Positions 1 through 6,026 of a stretch of DNA of 8,339 bases are shown in pieces. The stretch covers positions 1-8,339 of the forward strand of contig JAJDCT010000324.1 of the NCBI GenBank assembly GCA_029260695.1. Reading direction: 5' to 3'. The position numbers were made by a program, and so were the translations under genes. Positions within the stretch are counted from its first letter, which is position 1. Every line of letters starts with the position of its first letter. The DNA is from Phycisphaeraceae bacterium. GTDB taxonomy: Bacteria; Planctomycetota; Phycisphaerae; Phycisphaerales; Phycisphaeraceae. Under the pieces are notes generated by a model. That model searched no databases and was not told the DNA's origin. It saw only the letters and a list, made by a program, of their open reading frames with translations.

Positions 1-1552
1 TGGCCGGGGGGATCGAGGCTTCCGACGGGCCTTGTGCGAGTCGGCGGAGTTTGCTGCCGATGACCGTGCCCAAACGCCCGCCGATGTTGGCGTCTATCTC
101 ATCAAAGACCAGCACACTGATCCGATCGCTCGCCGCCAGGACCGACTTCAACGCCAGCATGATGCGGGACATCTCCCCGCCGGACGCGATCTTCCGCAGC
201 GGCTGCATCGGCTGGCCGGGGTTGGTACGCACCAGCATCTCCACCGCATCCAAGCCCGACAGCCCGCCCCCGGTACTTCCCCCGGCACTCCCCCCGCTGC
301 CGCCCCCGGCACCGGGGACACCTTCAAGCGTCAACTGCTGGAACGCGATGTCGAACGCCGCCTCCGCCATGCCCAACTCTTTGAGCTGTGCCTCCACCAA
401 GGGTTGCACCTGCTTGCCAGCCTTCACCCTCGCTCTGGTCAGACGCTCAGCCGTAGCCGACAGACCTTCACGGCAAACCTCGATCCGCTCATCGATCCCG
501 CCAAGGTCGCTATCCATAGAACGCAGCTCGTCGATCTTGTCCCCGACCTCTTGGCGATACGCGATCACATGTGCAAGCGGATCTTCAGACTTCTGCCCGT
601 CACCATACTTGCTGACCAGACGGTTCAACACGTTGAGCCTCTGGTCCACCTCATCCACCTCGGCCGGATCGTGCTCCAACCGATCAACGTACCGCCCCAA
701 CTCAAACGCGGATTCCTGCAGAGACAACGTCGAGGTCCGGACCTGTTCCGCAATCTCATTCAGTTCCGGGTCCAACTCGGCCAACTCCAATAGGAGGTGA
801 GCGATAACCTGCAGCCGTTCCGCCACAGACCCCTCCGCCTCATACAAAGCCGCGTGCGCACCGCCGGCATCCTGCTTGATCCGGGAAAGACTATTCAGCA
901 CCCGATGCCGTGCCTGCAACTCGGGGAACTCCCCGGCCTGAGGCTCGGCCGCGTCGATCTCGTCCGCCTGGAACTCGTAGAGGTCCAACTGCTGGCGGCG
1001 CAGGTCCCCTCCGGTGGTCAGCTGCTGCCGAGTCTTAGTCAGTTGGCGCAACTCGCCAAGCTGATCGGCAAAGCGCAGCCGGTCTTCGGTGCATTTAGCG
1101 AACGCATCGAGGATGTGCAGTTGGTTCGAAGGTTTCAGGAGGTGTTGATGGTCGTGCTGGCCGTGGATATCGACGATCAACTGCCCGAGTTGTTTGACCA
1201 TGGCATTGGTCACAGGCAGCCCGTTAACGGAAACGCTGGATCGGCCCGAGGCAAAGAGTTTGCGGTTGATCAGGACCTGCTCGCCGGGCTCGATCGGCTG
1301 GTCCAGCAGCGTGGCGATCTCCTTAGCGATCCCGGGATCGTTGACCTCAAAGAGCCCCGTAACCCGGGCCTGATCAGCCCCGGCGCGGATCATGTCCCCC
1401 GCTGCTCGCAGACCCAACAGGACCTCGAATGCACCGATGACCAAGCTCTTGCCCGCCCCGGTCTGGCCGGTGAAGACATTAAGCCCGTGCGTGAATTCGA
1501 TCTTGGCGTCCTCGATGACAGCCAGATTCAGGATGTGCAGTTCGCGGAGCAT
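1..1552 (-). CDS. recN: DNA repair protein RecN (3' end cut by window edge)
   Basis: RecN is an SMC-like ATPase of double-strand-break repair that acts with RecA on the nucleoid. Translating the minus strand from the ATG at 1552 gives 517 codons without a stop, running off the left edge; the family is usually about 550-570 residues, so only the C-terminal tail is missing. The start MLRELHILNLAVIED is typical of RecN. Walker A is GQTGAGKS (residues 29-36), with Gln where Glu is more common. VDIHGQHDHQHLL lies near 128-139, and a long charged stretch likely to form the coiled coil spans about 150-400. TNPGQPMQPLRKIASGGEMSR contains the ABC signature (SGGE at 457-460), followed by Walker B VLVFDE (480-485) and IDANIGGRLG. 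A glycine/serine-rich insertion occupies about 411-433. The sequence GGAAG six bases upstream is a fair ribosome site. No separate promoter is evident in the 35 bases between the upstream tRNA terminator and the start, so read-through may supply transcription. The identification is very secure. Confidence 0.97.
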   Translation of the reverse strand, partial: MLRELHILNLAVIEDAKIEFTHGLNVFTGQTGAGKSLVIGAFEVLLGLRAAGDMIRAGADQARVTGLFEVNDPGIAKEIATLLDQPIEPGEQVLINRKLFASGRSSVSVNGLPVTNAMVKQLGQLIVDIHGQHDHQHLLKPSNQLHILDAFAKCTEDRLRFADQLGELRQLTKTRQQLTTGGDLRRQQLDLYEFQADEIDAAEPQAGEFPELQARHRVLNSLSRIKQDAGGAHAALYEAEGSVAERLQVIAHLLLELAELDPELNEIAEQVRTSTLSLQESAFELGRYVDRLEHDPAEVDEVDQRLNVLNRLVSKYGDGQKSEDPLAHVIAYRQEVGDKIDELRSMDSDLGGIDERIEVCREGLSATAERLTRARVKAGKQVQPLVEAQLKELGMAEAAFDIAFQQLTLEGVPGAGGGSGGSAGGSTGGGLSGLDAVEMLVRTNPGQPMQPLRKIASGGEMSRIMLALKSVLAASDRISVLVFDEIDANIGGRLGTVIGSKLRRLAQGPSEASIPPA

Positions 1553-1586
1553 CCGTGCTTCCGAAGGGGTGTTGGCCAGCAGCCAG

Positions 1587-1616
1587 AAAAGGCCTCGAAC
1601 CACGCAACTCAAGGCC
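1587..1616 (-). terminator. Intrinsic terminator after tRNA-Leu
   Basis: On the minus strand GGCCTTGA pairs with TCGAGGCC (8 bp, one G-U) around a 10-base loop and is followed by TTTT. It begins 15 bases after the tRNA 3' end and sits before recN. The U-tract is short, so termination may be partial. Confidence 0.65.
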
Positions 1617-1630
1617 AAAGCCTGCCTAAA

Positions 1631-1716
1631 TGCCCGGGAGAGGATTCGAACCTCCAAGGAGTTTAACCTCCACCGCGACCTCAACGCGGCGCGTCTGCCA
1701 GTTCCGCCACCCGGGC
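1631..1716 (-). tRNA. tRNA-Leu, anticodon GAG
   Basis: The minus strand folds into a complete 86-base class II tRNA. The acceptor stem is GCCCGGG/CCCGGGC (7 perfect pairs), the D arm is GCG/CGC with a GG-containing loop, and the anticodon stem is CCGCG/CGCGG around loop TTGAGGT. This places the anticodon GAG at 1682-1680, reading CUC and CUU leucine codons. A long variable arm (GGAG/CTCC) and a T arm GGAGG-TTCGAAT-CCTCT follow, and the discriminator is A, as expected for leucine. The 3' CCA is not encoded (the next bases are TTT), so it must be added by the CCA-adding enzyme. There is no intron. The gene has its own promoter and a terminator just downstream. Confidence 0.97.
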
Positions 1717-1729
1717 TAGGGTGGCCGCC

Positions 1730-1757
1730 AGTATAGGCTTGAATCGGTGGTTGTCGA
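1730..1757 (-). promoter_or_regulatory. Sigma70-like promoter of tRNA-Leu
   Basis: On the minus strand the -35 box TCGACA (1757-1752; 5 of 6 to consensus) and the -10 box TATACT (1735-1730; 5 of 6) are separated by 16 bp. Transcription would start about 7 bases before the tRNA 5' end, which fits a tRNA gene with a very short leader. Confidence 0.7.
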
Positions 1758-1777
1758 GCGGTGACATGGGCGGTCAA

Positions 1778-1832
1778 CGGCCGGGTCCGGCAGGCGGCCT
1801 CCCGGCCGGGGCACCGGGCGGTGCGGGTGCCC
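1778..1832. repeat. Two adjacent GC-rich inverted repeats
   Basis: CGGCCGGG (1778-1785) and CCCGGCCG (1801-1808) form a perfect 8-bp stem with a 15-base loop. Immediately next, GGGCACC (1809-1815) and GGTGCCC (1826-1832) form a perfect 7-bp stem with a 10-base loop. They lie in the divergent region between the tRNA-Leu and aspartokinase genes. Neither is followed by a T-tract, so they are not ordinary terminators. If the TACAAT at 1850 is the -10 box they lie upstream of the aspartokinase transcript, so an operator or DNA-structural role is likelier than attenuation. The function is unknown. Confidence 0.5.
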
Positions 1833-1849
1833 AATGGGCGGCGAGGCGT

Positions 1850-1855
1850 TACAAT
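1850..1855 (+). promoter_or_regulatory. Candidate -10 box for the aspartokinase gene
   Basis: TACAAT matches the -10 consensus at 5 of 6 positions and would start transcription near 1862, giving a leader of about 46 bases. No good -35 box is seen at the right distance (TGCCCA at 1828-1833 is weak). No lysine-riboswitch-like leader is visible. Confidence 0.4.
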
Positions 1856-1907
1856 CCCCCGCTCGGATGAGGCAGTCAAACAGGCCGTGATAAGGTGGAA
1901 CCAACAG

Positions 1908-3236
1908 ATGCAGCCCAAAGTCAGCAAATTCGGTGGGACGTCGGTTGCCGATGCGGACATGATCCGCAAGGTCAAGGCGATCGTGGCCGCGGACGCCGAC
2001 CGTCGGTATGTGGTCCCCTCAGCCCCGGGCAAGCGGTCTAAGGACGACCAGAAAGTCACGGACCTCTTGTACCTCTGCCACGAGCACGCCAGGCAGGGGA
2101 TAGCCTTTGACGAGGTGTTCACACTGATCGCACGGCGTTACAGCGAGATCGCGGAAGGGCTCGGGGTTGACCCGGAACTGCAAAAGCACCTGGAAAAAGT
2201 CAAGCAAGAGATCGCCCGCGTGGCGGCTGATGGGGGTGGCCCCGATTACGCCGCCAGCCGGGGAGAGTATCTTAACGGCCTGATCATCGCCGAGTTTCTG
2301 GGTGCCCAGTTCTTCGACGCCGCCGAGCTGATCCACTTCGACGAGCGTGGCAAGTTCGATGAGGATCAGACCTACCGGGTCATCGACGAGAAGCTCAAGG
2401 GCAGTCAGCTCGCGGTCGTGCCTGGGTTTTACGGCAGCCTGCCTGACGGGTCTATCAAAACATTCAGCCGGGGCGGTTCGGATATCACCGGCGCGGTGGT
2501 AGCGCGGGGCGTGGGTGCGTCTTTGTACGAGAACTGGACCGACGTGTCGGGCCTGTTGATGGCTGACCCGCGTATCGTCGACAACCCCAAGGCGATCCAG
2601 ACGCTGACCTACCGTGAGCTGCGCGAGCTTGCGTACATGGGCGCAACCGTGCTGCACGACGAGGCGATCTTCCCCGTGCGGCACGCCGGCATCCCCGTGA
2701 ATATCCGCAACACCAACCGCAGCGACGACCCGGGGACGATGATCGTGCCGGGCAACGGCTCTGAAAAACACACCGGGACAATCACCGGGATCGCCGGGCG
2801 CAAGGACTTCACCGTCATCGCGCTTGAGAAGGCGATGATGAACTCGCAGGTCGGGTACGGCCGGCGCGTACTCAGCGTGCTGGAAGACCACGGCGTCAGT
2901 TTCGAGCACCTGCCGTCCGGGATCGACACGATGTCGCTGGTGGTCGCGGACAGTCAGATCGATGGCAAGCTGAAAGACGTGCTGGAAGCCTTGCGGGTCG
3001 AGGTGCATCCCGACACGATCGAGGCGACGCCACAGATGGCCTTGATCGCGACGGTCGGCCGGGGGATGTCGCATATCCCTGGCATGGCGGCGAAGCTGTT
3101 CGGGGCTTTGTCTGAAGCAGACATCAACATCCGCATGATCGACCAGGGGTCCAGCGAGTTGAACATCATCGTGGGCATACACGCCGACGACTTCGAAACG
3201 GCGATGCGGGCGATTTATAAGGCGTTTGTCGGCTGA
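1908..3236 (+). CDS. lysC: Aspartate kinase (monofunctional, two ACT domains)
   Basis: This enzyme phosphorylates L-aspartate with ATP, the first step to lysine, diaminopimelate, threonine and methionine, in the cytoplasm. The product is 442 residues. The N-terminal kinase domain carries KFGGTSVAD (7-15), VVPSAPGKRSKDD (35-47), SRGEYLNG (117-124), FSRGGSDITGA (186-196), WTDVSGLLMADPRIV (210-224) and GATVLHDEAIFP (245-256). Two ACT domains follow at about 302-371 and 377-440, with NIRMIDQGSSELN near 407-419, so feedback control by lysine and/or threonine is likely by family knowledge. Length and motifs fit the monofunctional class seen in clostridia and planctomycetes rather than the aspartokinase-homoserine dehydrogenase fusions. 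The frame is open upstream to 1761, but ATG at 1908 has AAGGTGG nine bases before it and starts just before the conserved N-terminus. No other pathway gene is adjacent. The amino-acid specificity of the feedback cannot be read from the sequence. Confidence 0.95.
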   Translation: MQPKVSKFGGTSVADADMIRKVKAIVAADADRRYVVPSAPGKRSKDDQKVTDLLYLCHEHARQGIAFDEVFTLIARRYSEIAEGLGVDPELQKHLEKVKQEIARVAADGGGPDYAASRGEYLNGLIIAEFLGAQFFDAAELIHFDERGKFDEDQTYRVIDEKLKGSQLAVVPGFYGSLPDGSIKTFSRGGSDITGAVVARGVGASLYENWTDVSGLLMADPRIVDNPKAIQTLTYRELRELAYMGATVLHDEAIFPVRHAGIPVNIRNTNRSDDPGTMIVPGNGSEKHTGTITGIAGRKDFTVIALEKAMMNSQVGYGRRVLSVLEDHGVSFEHLPSGIDTMSLVVADSQIDGKLKDVLEALRVEVHPDTIEATPQMALIATVGRGMSHIPGMAAKLFGALSEADINIRMIDQGSSELNIIVGIHADDFETAMRAIYKAFVG

Positions 3237-3284
3237 CCGCACCGCACCCAGAATCCTCGCAGAATCTCAAGCACCGAAACACGA

Positions 3285-3325
3285 TAGGCCGCCTCGCCCC
3301 TCACACCGCGTGATTGATCGGCCTA
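3285..3325. repeat. Inverted repeat between lysC and the transporter gene
   Basis: TAGGCCG (3285-3291) and CGGCCTA (3319-3325) are a perfect 7-bp inverted repeat. Inside it TCAC-ACCGC-GTGA (3301-3313) can form a small second hairpin. It ends 13 bases before the ATG at 3339. No T-tract follows, so it is a weak candidate for a terminator of the aspartokinase transcript or for a control site of the transporter. Confidence 0.35.
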
Positions 3326-3338
3326 GAGCAGCCACTAC

Positions 3339-4328
3339 ATGGACCCGCGCACCGCACAGTTCACTGCCTTCTGTGTCTTTAACGCGGTCTGCCTCGCGGC
3401 GGGTTACGGGGCACGTCGTAAGAATCTGCTCGGGGAACACACCGCTCGGCCGATCCACTTTATTACCGTCAGCTTTGTCTGGGGCGCGGTGGCACTGCTG
3501 AGCTTGTGGAGGCTGCCGCCACTTAATGCGAACCTGTGGCTGATCGCGATCGAGCCGCTGCTCGTCGCCGTCCCCGCGTTTGCGGTCGTCCCGATTGCAC
3601 GACGGCTGGGTTGCGACAATAAGCAGACAGGGGTGATCGCAACGTCGGCTGGCCTTGGGAACCTGGGCTTTACACTCGGCGCTTACCTCTGCTACACGCT
3701 GCTTGCCGGCCCAGACGGGCAACAGGGCGAAGCGGCGCTGGCCTACGCAGTGGCGCAGGTGAACCTGATGGCGATGGCCGGGGTGCTGATGATATACCCG
3801 TTGGCTCGCCACTTCGGCGGGGAGCAAAGTGGCGACCTATCGATCCCCAAGCTGATCGCCACCAGCTTTTTCGACCTGCGGGCGTTGATGGTCCACTGCG
3901 CCATCGTCGGGGTCGTGCTTGCGTATCTGGGCGTGCCGTACCCATTGGTGCTTGATGATTACCACGTGATCGATCTGCTGTTTTACCTGGGCGCGTTCGG
4001 GGGCTATTTCGGGATCGGTCTTCGGCTACGGCTGGGTGATGCGCGGATGTATCTGCGTGAACACACGCTGCTGGCGGCGGTGAAGTTTGCCGGGATTCCC
4101 CTGTTGTCGGTCGGCATCCTTGCGTTGGTGAACCTGACACCCGTTCCGTTAGCAGCGCTGGGCCAGCGTGTGGTGATCGTCGAAGCCTTCATGCCTGTGG
4201 CGATCCAGAGCGTGATGATCGCGAACCTTTTCCATCTCGATGGGCGGATGGCCAGCACGCTCTGGCTGGTGAATACGGTGCTGTTTGTCCTGCTGCCGCT
4301 GCCGATACTGGTCTTCTGGCTGGCTTGA
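3339..4328 (+). CDS. AEC-family (auxin efflux carrier-like) membrane transporter
   Basis: The product is a very hydrophobic protein of 329 residues with about ten predicted membrane spans (near 7-25, 38-58, 65-86, 96-122, 133-157, 183-201, 209-228, 243-265, 275-297 and 304-328). This is the length and five-plus-five layout of the AEC family of secondary transporters. The glycine-rich GLGNLGFTLGAYL (105-117) corresponds to the broken helix of the first half, and FMPVAIQSVMIANLF (284-298) followed by MASTLWLVNTVLF matches the conserved second-half crossover segment. Bacterial AEC members export or import small organic acids or amino acids; the substrate here is unknown. Its position 102 bases after the aspartokinase gene might hint at an amino-acid-related substrate, but that is only inference. 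The ATG has no convincing Shine-Dalgarno sequence, so the start is moderately certain. Confidence 0.8.
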   Translation: MDPRTAQFTAFCVFNAVCLAAGYGARRKNLLGEHTARPIHFITVSFVWGAVALLSLWRLPPLNANLWLIAIEPLLVAVPAFAVVPIARRLGCDNKQTGVIATSAGLGNLGFTLGAYLCYTLLAGPDGQQGEAALAYAVAQVNLMAMAGVLMIYPLARHFGGEQSGDLSIPKLIATSFFDLRALMVHCAIVGVVLAYLGVPYPLVLDDYHVIDLLFYLGAFGGYFGIGLRLRLGDARMYLREHTLLAAVKFAGIPLLSVGILALVNLTPVPLAALGQRVVIVEAFMPVAIQSVMIANLFHLDGRMASTLWLVNTVLFVLLPLPILVFWLA

Positions 4329-4340
4329 CCGTGGGGACGG

Positions 4341-4350
4341 CGAGATCTCG
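4341..4350. promoter_or_regulatory. 10-bp palindrome, possible operator
   Basis: CGAGATCTCG is a perfect palindrome lying 9 bases upstream of the TACAAT box at 4360-4365, where a repressor could block RNA polymerase. It may be chance. Confidence 0.25.
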
Positions 4351-4359
4351 TTTAGCCGC

Positions 4360-4365
4360 TACAAT
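4360..4365 (+). promoter_or_regulatory. -10 box of a probably leaderless gene
   Basis: TACAAT is followed by six bases and then the ATG at 4372. A transcript starting 7 bases after the hexamer would begin at the A of the start codon. No Shine-Dalgarno sequence is present, which supports leaderless initiation. No clear -35 box lies at 16-18 bp; TTGACC at 4325-4330 is too far upstream (29 bp). Confidence 0.5.
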
Positions 4366-4371
4366 TACCCT

Positions 4372-5010
4372 ATGAACGCGGTGATCGAGAAGCTTGATGA
4401 CATCATGGAACGGGCAAGCCGATCGCTTGCGGACATGGACTACCTTGCCTGCGAGGCTTTGTGTATGGAGGCGTTGGCCGAGGCGCGTGAGAGACAACAG
4501 TTTGGTTATTACGCCCGTGTGTTGATGCCTTTGCAGGAAGCACGGCGGCAACGGCGGATGATCGCGGCACAGGGCGAGGTGCTGCTAGGCTCGTCGGGGC
4601 CGGGGTTTGATGCCGAAAGCTGGCTCACCAAACACAGTGCCGGGTGCCTGGTGCTGACACAACCGCATAATATTGATGACGCCAGGGCGCTTGCAGAGCG
4701 GGCCCGAAACGAGAACAGATTTGTTGAAGTCCTGTTTGCTGACAACACACACGAGGCTGCCAGTTGGACACTCCGGTCATACGATGGCCCGGAGGTCAGT
4801 TGCGATGTAAAGGCGCCCGCTCCCGGGCAGAGCCCCGCGCAGTGGTTCCTTCATGCAACCGAGCAACTAGGCGACGCCGCGCTGCGCAGTGCCGACGATT
4901 CGCTTAAGGGCGAAGCCTTAATACTTGACCTTGAAACCCGCCTGCGGGTCTTCCCCGACCACGAGTTACTGCACCAAAGCCTCGCCGAAGCAGCGCGGTC
5001 AGCCGGATAA
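4372..5010 (+). CDS. Conserved-looking protein of unknown function, helical N-terminus
   Basis: I do not recognise this 212-residue protein. It is predicted to be soluble, with no signal peptide or membrane span. The first 65 residues are strongly helical and Ala/Glu/Arg-rich (for example YLACEALCMEALAEARERQQF), resembling a TPR-type helical pair, and the C-terminus (LETRLRVFPDHELLHQSLAEAA) looks like another. The middle, about 80-160, has alternating hydrophobic stretches (GCLVLTQPHNIDD, FVEVLFADN, WTLRSYDG) that suggest an alpha/beta or beta-rich domain. The frame is open back to 4285, overlapping the transporter gene, but ATG at 4372 is chosen because a TACAAT box ends 6 bases before it and the helical domain begins there. 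It lies 43 bases after the transporter gene and 61 before the next one. A role as a scaffold or regulator is possible but not shown. Confidence 0.7.
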   Translation: MNAVIEKLDDIMERASRSLADMDYLACEALCMEALAEARERQQFGYYARVLMPLQEARRQRRMIAAQGEVLLGSSGPGFDAESWLTKHSAGCLVLTQPHNIDDARALAERARNENRFVEVLFADNTHEAASWTLRSYDGPEVSCDVKAPAPGQSPAQWFLHATEQLGDAALRSADDSLKGEALILDLETRLRVFPDHELLHQSLAEAARSAG

Positions 5011-5071
5011 CGTATTACCGGGTTAACTGCGAAACTGACCCCCACCCAACGACCCCGACTTAGGCCGAGGC

Positions 5072-5905
5072 ATGACACCCGACCCGACACAGAAATCAAT
5101 AACCAAACCGACCCGGCGTTCGCGGCGTCGGATAGGCTGTGTCATCTCGGCGATGGTGGTCCTGATGATTGCTCTGTTGGTTGTGGGCATCGGCCGACGG
5201 ATGTGGCTAGATACGCCAACATACTGGGAGCGCAACCGGGCGTTTATTCAACACAACAGCGAATCGGATCTGAACGACTTGGCTGAACGTGCTTTCAACC
5301 GTGTGCTCGGAGAATTGTCTTACGCGCAGGGGTATCAGGCCGGCGGCTTAGACAATTGGCAGCCGGTGAATGATGATGCGCTTGGTGTGCGGATCATCCG
5401 GCTGGGTTTTGATGAAGCCAACGCCTGGCTTGCTCAACGGCTTGACGACTGGCTGGTGAATCAGAAACGGCAATTCCCGCAGGGATTAAGCGAACCGATG
5501 CTGACTTCGGAATCCGGTCAGCTAATCGTTGCGTTTCGCTATCGCAATAAGGAAGTCGATCAGGTATTCAGTGTACTGATGTCACTAAAGTTTTTGGACG
5601 ACGGCCGGGCGACGCTTTCGATTGACGGCGTACGCGGAGGCCGTCTGCCTCTGCCGACCGAAAGCGTACTCAAACGTCTGCCCGGCGCGGGCCCCGGAAG
5701 CAGCGAATCCGACTCGGGCGATTCCGGGGGCAACGAATCCGGGGGTGGACGGTCACAGGTGATCTCCGTGCTGCTTGGCCAACAGCCGTTCGACCCGGTC
5801 CTGCCAATCGACGGTGCTCGGCGTGCACGGATCATCGGCCTTGAGGTCGACGACCAGAGCGTAGGCTTGGTCGTGCAGGCCGAACTCAATGGCACGTCCC
5901 ACTAG
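5072..5905 (+). CDS. Membrane-anchored protein of unknown function with Ser/Gly/Asp linker
   Basis: I do not recognise this 277-residue protein. A short basic N-terminus (TKPTRRSRRR, 11-20) precedes one hydrophobic span at about 21-43 with no lipobox or clear cleavage site. This predicts a single N-terminal anchor with the rest outside the membrane (positive-inside rule). The body (50-205) is a mixed alpha/beta domain with YWERNRAFIQ, FDEANAWLAQRLDDWL and two strands near 148-156 and 179-186. The low-complexity linker GPGSSESDSGDSGGNESGGG (207-226) then leads to a C-terminal piece (228-277) with strand-like ISVLLGQQPFDPVLPID and RIIGLEVDDQSVGLVVQAEL. The linker is encoded partly by 15-bp near-repeats and could vary in length between strains. 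No good ribosome site is seen: TAGG lies 7 bases before the ATG and GAGG only one base before. A similar GTG or upstream start is not evident. A lipid- or wall-associated role is conceivable but unsupported. Confidence 0.75.
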   Translation: MTPDPTQKSITKPTRRSRRRIGCVISAMVVLMIALLVVGIGRRMWLDTPTYWERNRAFIQHNSESDLNDLAERAFNRVLGELSYAQGYQAGGLDNWQPVNDDALGVRIIRLGFDEANAWLAQRLDDWLVNQKRQFPQGLSEPMLTSESGQLIVAFRYRNKEVDQVFSVLMSLKFLDDGRATLSIDGVRGGRLPLPTESVLKRLPGAGPGSSESDSGDSGGNESGGGRSQVISVLLGQQPFDPVLPIDGARRARIIGLEVDDQSVGLVVQAELNGTSH

Positions 5906-5931
5906 GGTGGGTGAAATCTAGAGAGAATCCG

Positions 5932-5970
5932 GGTTAGAGTCCGGGGGGAATCTTGGGGGCGTCTTGGGGG
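5932..5970 (+). promoter_or_regulatory. Phased G-rich repeats upstream of the ubiX promoter
   Basis: TCCGGGGGG (5940-5948), TCTTGGGGG (5951-5959) and TCTTGGGGG (5962-5970) start exactly 11 bp apart, about one turn of the helix. The last one abuts the -35 box at 5971. With GGG at 5932-5934 they also supply four G-tracts with loops of 9, 6 and 6 bases, able in principle to form a G-quadruplex. The layout resembles tandem activator sites next to a promoter; the binding protein is unknown. Confidence 0.5.
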
Positions 5971-5999
5971 ATGACCCGGACCCCGGCGTCGCCTAATAT
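5971..5999 (+). promoter_or_regulatory. Sigma70-like promoter of ubiX-ubiA
   Basis: ATGACC (5971-5976; 4 of 6 to TTGACA) and TAATAT (5994-5999; 4 of 6 to TATAAT) are spaced by 17 bp. The transcript would start near 6006, leaving a leader of about 21 bases that contains the AGGGA ribosome site. Confidence 0.6.
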
Positions 6000-6026
6000 G
6001 ACCTGTCAGGGCTTTAGGGATACACC

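Noticed and set aside
32..800. Two overlapping plus-strand frames of about 250 residues
   Set aside because: Both are shadows of recN; the minus strand encodes SGGE and VLVFDE motifs here. Their Arg/Pro/Ser-rich composition is typical of a GC-rich antisense frame.
797..1666. 289-residue plus-strand reading frame preceded by a perfect AGGAGGTGA
   Set aside because: It is antisense to recN, whose Walker A and coiled-coil residues are encoded on the minus strand. The GTG start overlaps the Shine-Dalgarno-like sequence, so spacing is impossible, and the frame runs into the tRNA gene.
1761..1907. N-terminal extension of aspartokinase from a GTG at 1761
   Set aside because: The 49 extra residues are low-complexity and cover the inverted repeats and the -10 candidate; the ATG at 1908 has a good ribosome site and matches the family N-terminus.
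1856..1907. Lysine riboswitch before aspartokinase
   Set aside because: The leader is too short and lacks the conserved multi-helix elements; nothing supports it.
2019..3242. 407-residue minus-strand frame
   Set aside because: It lies antisense over the aspartokinase gene and is His/Arg/Asp-rich with no recognisable domain, a GC-rich shadow.
4285..4371. Earlier start for the 212-residue protein
   Set aside because: It overlaps the transporter gene by 44 bases and encodes Cys/Trp/Arg-rich residues unlike the helical domain that begins at 4372.
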